Positions 62,082-64,000 of a stretch of DNA of 64,000 bases are shown here, piece after piece. The position numbers and the translations under genes are program-made. The stretch lies in contig DATATB010000054.1 of NCBI GenBank assembly GCA_036268995.1, positions 1 through 64,000 on the forward strand. The letters are read 5' to 3'. Below the pieces are notes generated by a model. The model was not told where the DNA came from. It did no database searches and was given only the letters and a program-made list of their open reading frames with translations. Within the stretch, counting starts at the first letter, position 1, and each line of letters begins with the position of its first letter. The stretch comes from DATATB01 sp036268995. GTDB lineage: Bacteria; Planctomycetota; Planctomycetia; Pirellulales; PNKZ01.

Positions 62082-63419
62082 ATGATCGCTCCGAGAACGG
62101 ACAGGAGCGGGGCGATCGCGCCCTGGATTTTTATCCTGTGGTTGGCGATTTGCGCAGGCTGCAAGAAGGAATCGCCCCAAGTCGCTGAGCGCCCGCCGGT
62201 CGTTCCGATCAGCCGTCCCGTCGAGCGTGCCGTCACGGATTATGTGGATTTCACCGGACGGACGGATGCGGTCCAATCGGTGAACGTGGTCGCCCGGGTA
62301 ACCGGTTACCTCGTGAAAATGCCCTTTGAGGAAGGGGCGGATGTCAAGAAGGGGGACTTACTGTTTCAGATTGACCCCCAACCCTACGAAGCGCAGGTGC
62401 GCCTCGGCGAGGCGCAGATGGCCGCCAACGATGCCCAATACCAGCTCGCCAAGCAGAATTACGACCGGGCTCAACTGCTGCTCAAGAAGAAGGGCATCTT
62501 GCAGCAAGAGTTCGATCAGTACAAAGCGGCGGAGGACCAGGCGCTCGCTCAGCTCAACGCCTCCAAGGCGAGCCTGGACATCTACCGGCTGAATTTGCAA
62601 TACGCGCGAGTGACTTCCCCGATCGATGGCCGGGTCAGCCGCTACTTCCTGACGCTGGGCAACCTGGTTAACCAGGATCAGACACTGCTCACGACCGTCG
62701 TATCGCTGGACCCGATATACGCCTATTTCGACGTGGATCAACGCACGTTGCTGCGGATTCGCACCGCAATCAACGAGGGCAAAATGCGCCCGCGCCGCAC
62801 CTCCGGCGCGCCAACCACGACGGAATTACCCAATGCGAAACCGCCGGCGGCAGAGGGCACGCGCGCGTCGCCCAGCGCCGCTCCTTCGCTGCGCCCCACG
62901 CTCACACCGTCGGGAATAGCGAACCCGACTACGCCCGTGATCGCGCAGCATGAGATCCCGGTTCTGCTGGGAATGCCGGGCGATAATAACTATCCCTATA
63001 AGGGTCTCCTCAATTTTGCCAATAACCAGCTCAACCCCTCGACGGGCAGCATCGCGGCACGCGGGGTGTTCGCAAACCCTCAGCCGCCGGGCGGCGTTCG
63101 CTTGATGTCGCCTGGCATGTTCGTGCGGATTCGGCTGCCGCTGGGCGAGCCGCATCCCGCCTTGCTCGTCATCGATCGGGCCATTCAATCCGACCAGGGG
63201 CAGAAGTACGTTTACGTCGTCAATGCGGCCCACAAGACCGAATACCGCCAGATCGTGACCGGGGCGCTGCAAGAAGATGGGCTCCGCGTGATCAGCAATG
63301 GGCTCAAAGCGGGCGACTGGGTCGTCGTGGGGGCGCTGCAGCAGGTCCGGCCGAACATGTCTGTTACGACCGAGCAAACGAAGATGCCGTCGTTCGGGGC
63401 GACCACCGGGGCTCGCTGA
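62082..63419 (+). CDS. Periplasmic adaptor of an RND efflux system
   Basis: The 445-residue protein begins with a lipoprotein-type signal (APWIFILWLAICAGC), which favours ATG 62082 over upstream starts. The MFP layout is clear: VARVTGYLVKMPFEEGADVKKGD (shortened here: GYLVKMPFEEGADVKKG), a coiled coil (AQMAANDAQYQLAKQNYDRA), YARVTSPIDGRVSR and the barrel ending in VRIRLPLGEPHPALLV. A Pro/Thr/Ala-rich insert splits the barrel near residues 230-285. It joins the outer-membrane factor to the inner-membrane pump. Its stop at 63417-63419 is followed by the pump ATG at 63421. Confidence 0.9.
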   Translation: MIAPRTDRSGAIAPWIFILWLAICAGCKKESPQVAERPPVVPISRPVERAVTDYVDFTGRTDAVQSVNVVARVTGYLVKMPFEEGADVKKGDLLFQIDPQPYEAQVRLGEAQMAANDAQYQLAKQNYDRAQLLLKKKGILQQEFDQYKAAEDQALAQLNASKASLDIYRLNLQYARVTSPIDGRVSRYFLTLGNLVNQDQTLLTTVVSLDPIYAYFDVDQRTLLRIRTAINEGKMRPRRTSGAPTTTELPNAKPPAAEGTRASPSAAPSLRPTLTPSGIANPTTPVIAQHEIPVLLGMPGDNNYPYKGLLNFANNQLNPSTGSIAARGVFANPQPPGGVRLMSPGMFVRIRLPLGEPHPALLVIDRAIQSDQGQKYVYVVNAAHKTEYRQIVTGALQEDGLRVISNGLKAGDWVVVGALQQVRPNMSVTTEQTKMPSFGATTGAR

Positions 63420-63420
63420 C

Positions 63421-64000
63421 ATGCTCACGCGCTTCTTCATCGATCGGCCGATCTTCGCGACGGTCTTGTCCATCGCCATTGCCCTGACCGGCGCGATCGC
63501 GCTGTTTACCTTGCCGATTGCGCAGTACCCGCAAATCACTCCGCCGGGAGTGCAGGTGTCCATCCAGTATCCCGGCGCCAGCGCTCAGGTGGTGGCGGAC
63601 ACCGTGGGGGCGCCGATCGAACAGCAGGTCAACGGCATTGATCACATGCTGTACATGTCGTCGCAGTCAGGCAACGACGGCTCCTACTCGCTGACCGTGA
63701 CCTTCGACGTCGGCACCGACACCAACACCGCCCTGGTCATGGTTCAGAACCGCGTACAGTTGGCGATGCAGTTGCTGCCGACGCCGGTCCAGAACCAGGG
63801 GATCCTGATTCGGAAAAAGACCCCTGACATCTTGATGGTGGTCAACTTCTACTCTCCCAAGGGACTCCACGATGACGTTTACTTGAGCAATTACGCCACG
63901 ATCCACGTTAAGGACGAGCTTTTGCGGGTCGAAGGCGTTTCCGACATCACCTACCTCGGCGAGCGCGACTACAGCATCCGCGCCTGGCTCGATCCGCAGA
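63421..64000 (+). CDS. RND efflux pump permease, cut by window end
   Basis: The visible 193 codons match the N-terminus of HAE1/AcrB-type pumps: MLTRFFIDRPIFATVLSIAI, TLPIAQYPQITPPGVQVSIQ, YPGASAQVVADTVGAPIEQQ and VNGIDHMLYMSSQSGNDGSY. The first membrane helix and start of the porter domain are present; the rest lies beyond 64000. It is a proton-driven multidrug or solvent exporter, co-transcribed with the adaptor and outer-membrane factor. Confidence 0.95.
   Translation, partial: MLTRFFIDRPIFATVLSIAIALTGAIALFTLPIAQYPQITPPGVQVSIQYPGASAQVVADTVGAPIEQQVNGIDHMLYMSSQSGNDGSYSLTVTFDVGTDTNTALVMVQNRVQLAMQLLPTPVQNQGILIRKKTPDILMVVNFYSPKGLHDDVYLSNYATIHVKDELLRVEGVSDITYLGERDYSIRAWLDPQ

Overview
The window looks like a chromosomal stretch of a high-GC planctomycete, probably of the Pirellulales type. 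The evidence is the kind of genes present: paired sulfatases, a secreted giant protein with an N-terminal LEPRHLLS signal and a dockerin-like tail, a huge Ser/Thr kinase next to an ECF sigma factor, GYF-domain and MORN proteins, and zinc-ribbon membrane proteins. This is inference from gene content; no rRNA or tRNA gene was seen.

Layout. 1-8.5 kb: a secreted protein cut by the window edge, an orphan PemK/MazF-like toxin followed by a probable structured small RNA with its own promoter and terminator, a GH5 glycosidase and two convergent sulfatases. 8.5-20.1 kb: a tightly overlapped Tad export operon (tadZ, tadA, tadB, tadC, two TadE-like, one TadG-like) running straight into a histidine kinase, an HD-GYP response regulator, a lone receiver and a receiver-HDOD protein. 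No Flp pilin, secretin or prepilin peptidase is present here. 20.1-30.2 kb: a cysteine-rich secreted protein, then a candidate natural-product locus: carbamoyltransferase, MFS exporter, a 51-residue peptide with a perfect Shine-Dalgarno, a strong hairpin, a GrrM/OscB-like radical SAM/SPASM maturase, a degenerate HAD-like protein, an FkbM methyltransferase, and on the other strand a VOC protein and a GMC oxidoreductase. 30.4-33.0 kb: a STAND NTPase with a TIR/DUF4062-like N-terminus and TPRs, likely defence.

33.6-42.1 kb: secreted proteins, a subtilase and a 1824-residue sedolisin (S53) with DUF11, 14 GloVer repeats and a dockerin-like tail. 42.1-43.1 kb: a Csp-like copper storage protein and a cysteine-rich companion. 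43.5-59.2 kb: two convergent operons. The plus-strand one encodes zinc-ribbon/transmembrane and MORN proteins. The minus-strand one encodes, in order, an ECF sigma factor, a multidomain Ser/Thr kinase, a double GTPase, a GAP1-type GTPase partner, a large single-pass protein and a GYF tail-anchored protein, the last three start-stop overlapped. I read this as one membrane-associated GTPase signalling or conflict system. 59.3-64 kb: a decayed HTH gene and an RND tripartite efflux operon whose pump gene is cut by the window end.

The two best leads are the radical SAM peptide locus at 24.5-28.2 kb and the GTPase/GAP1/GYF/kinase system at 47.0-59.2 kb.
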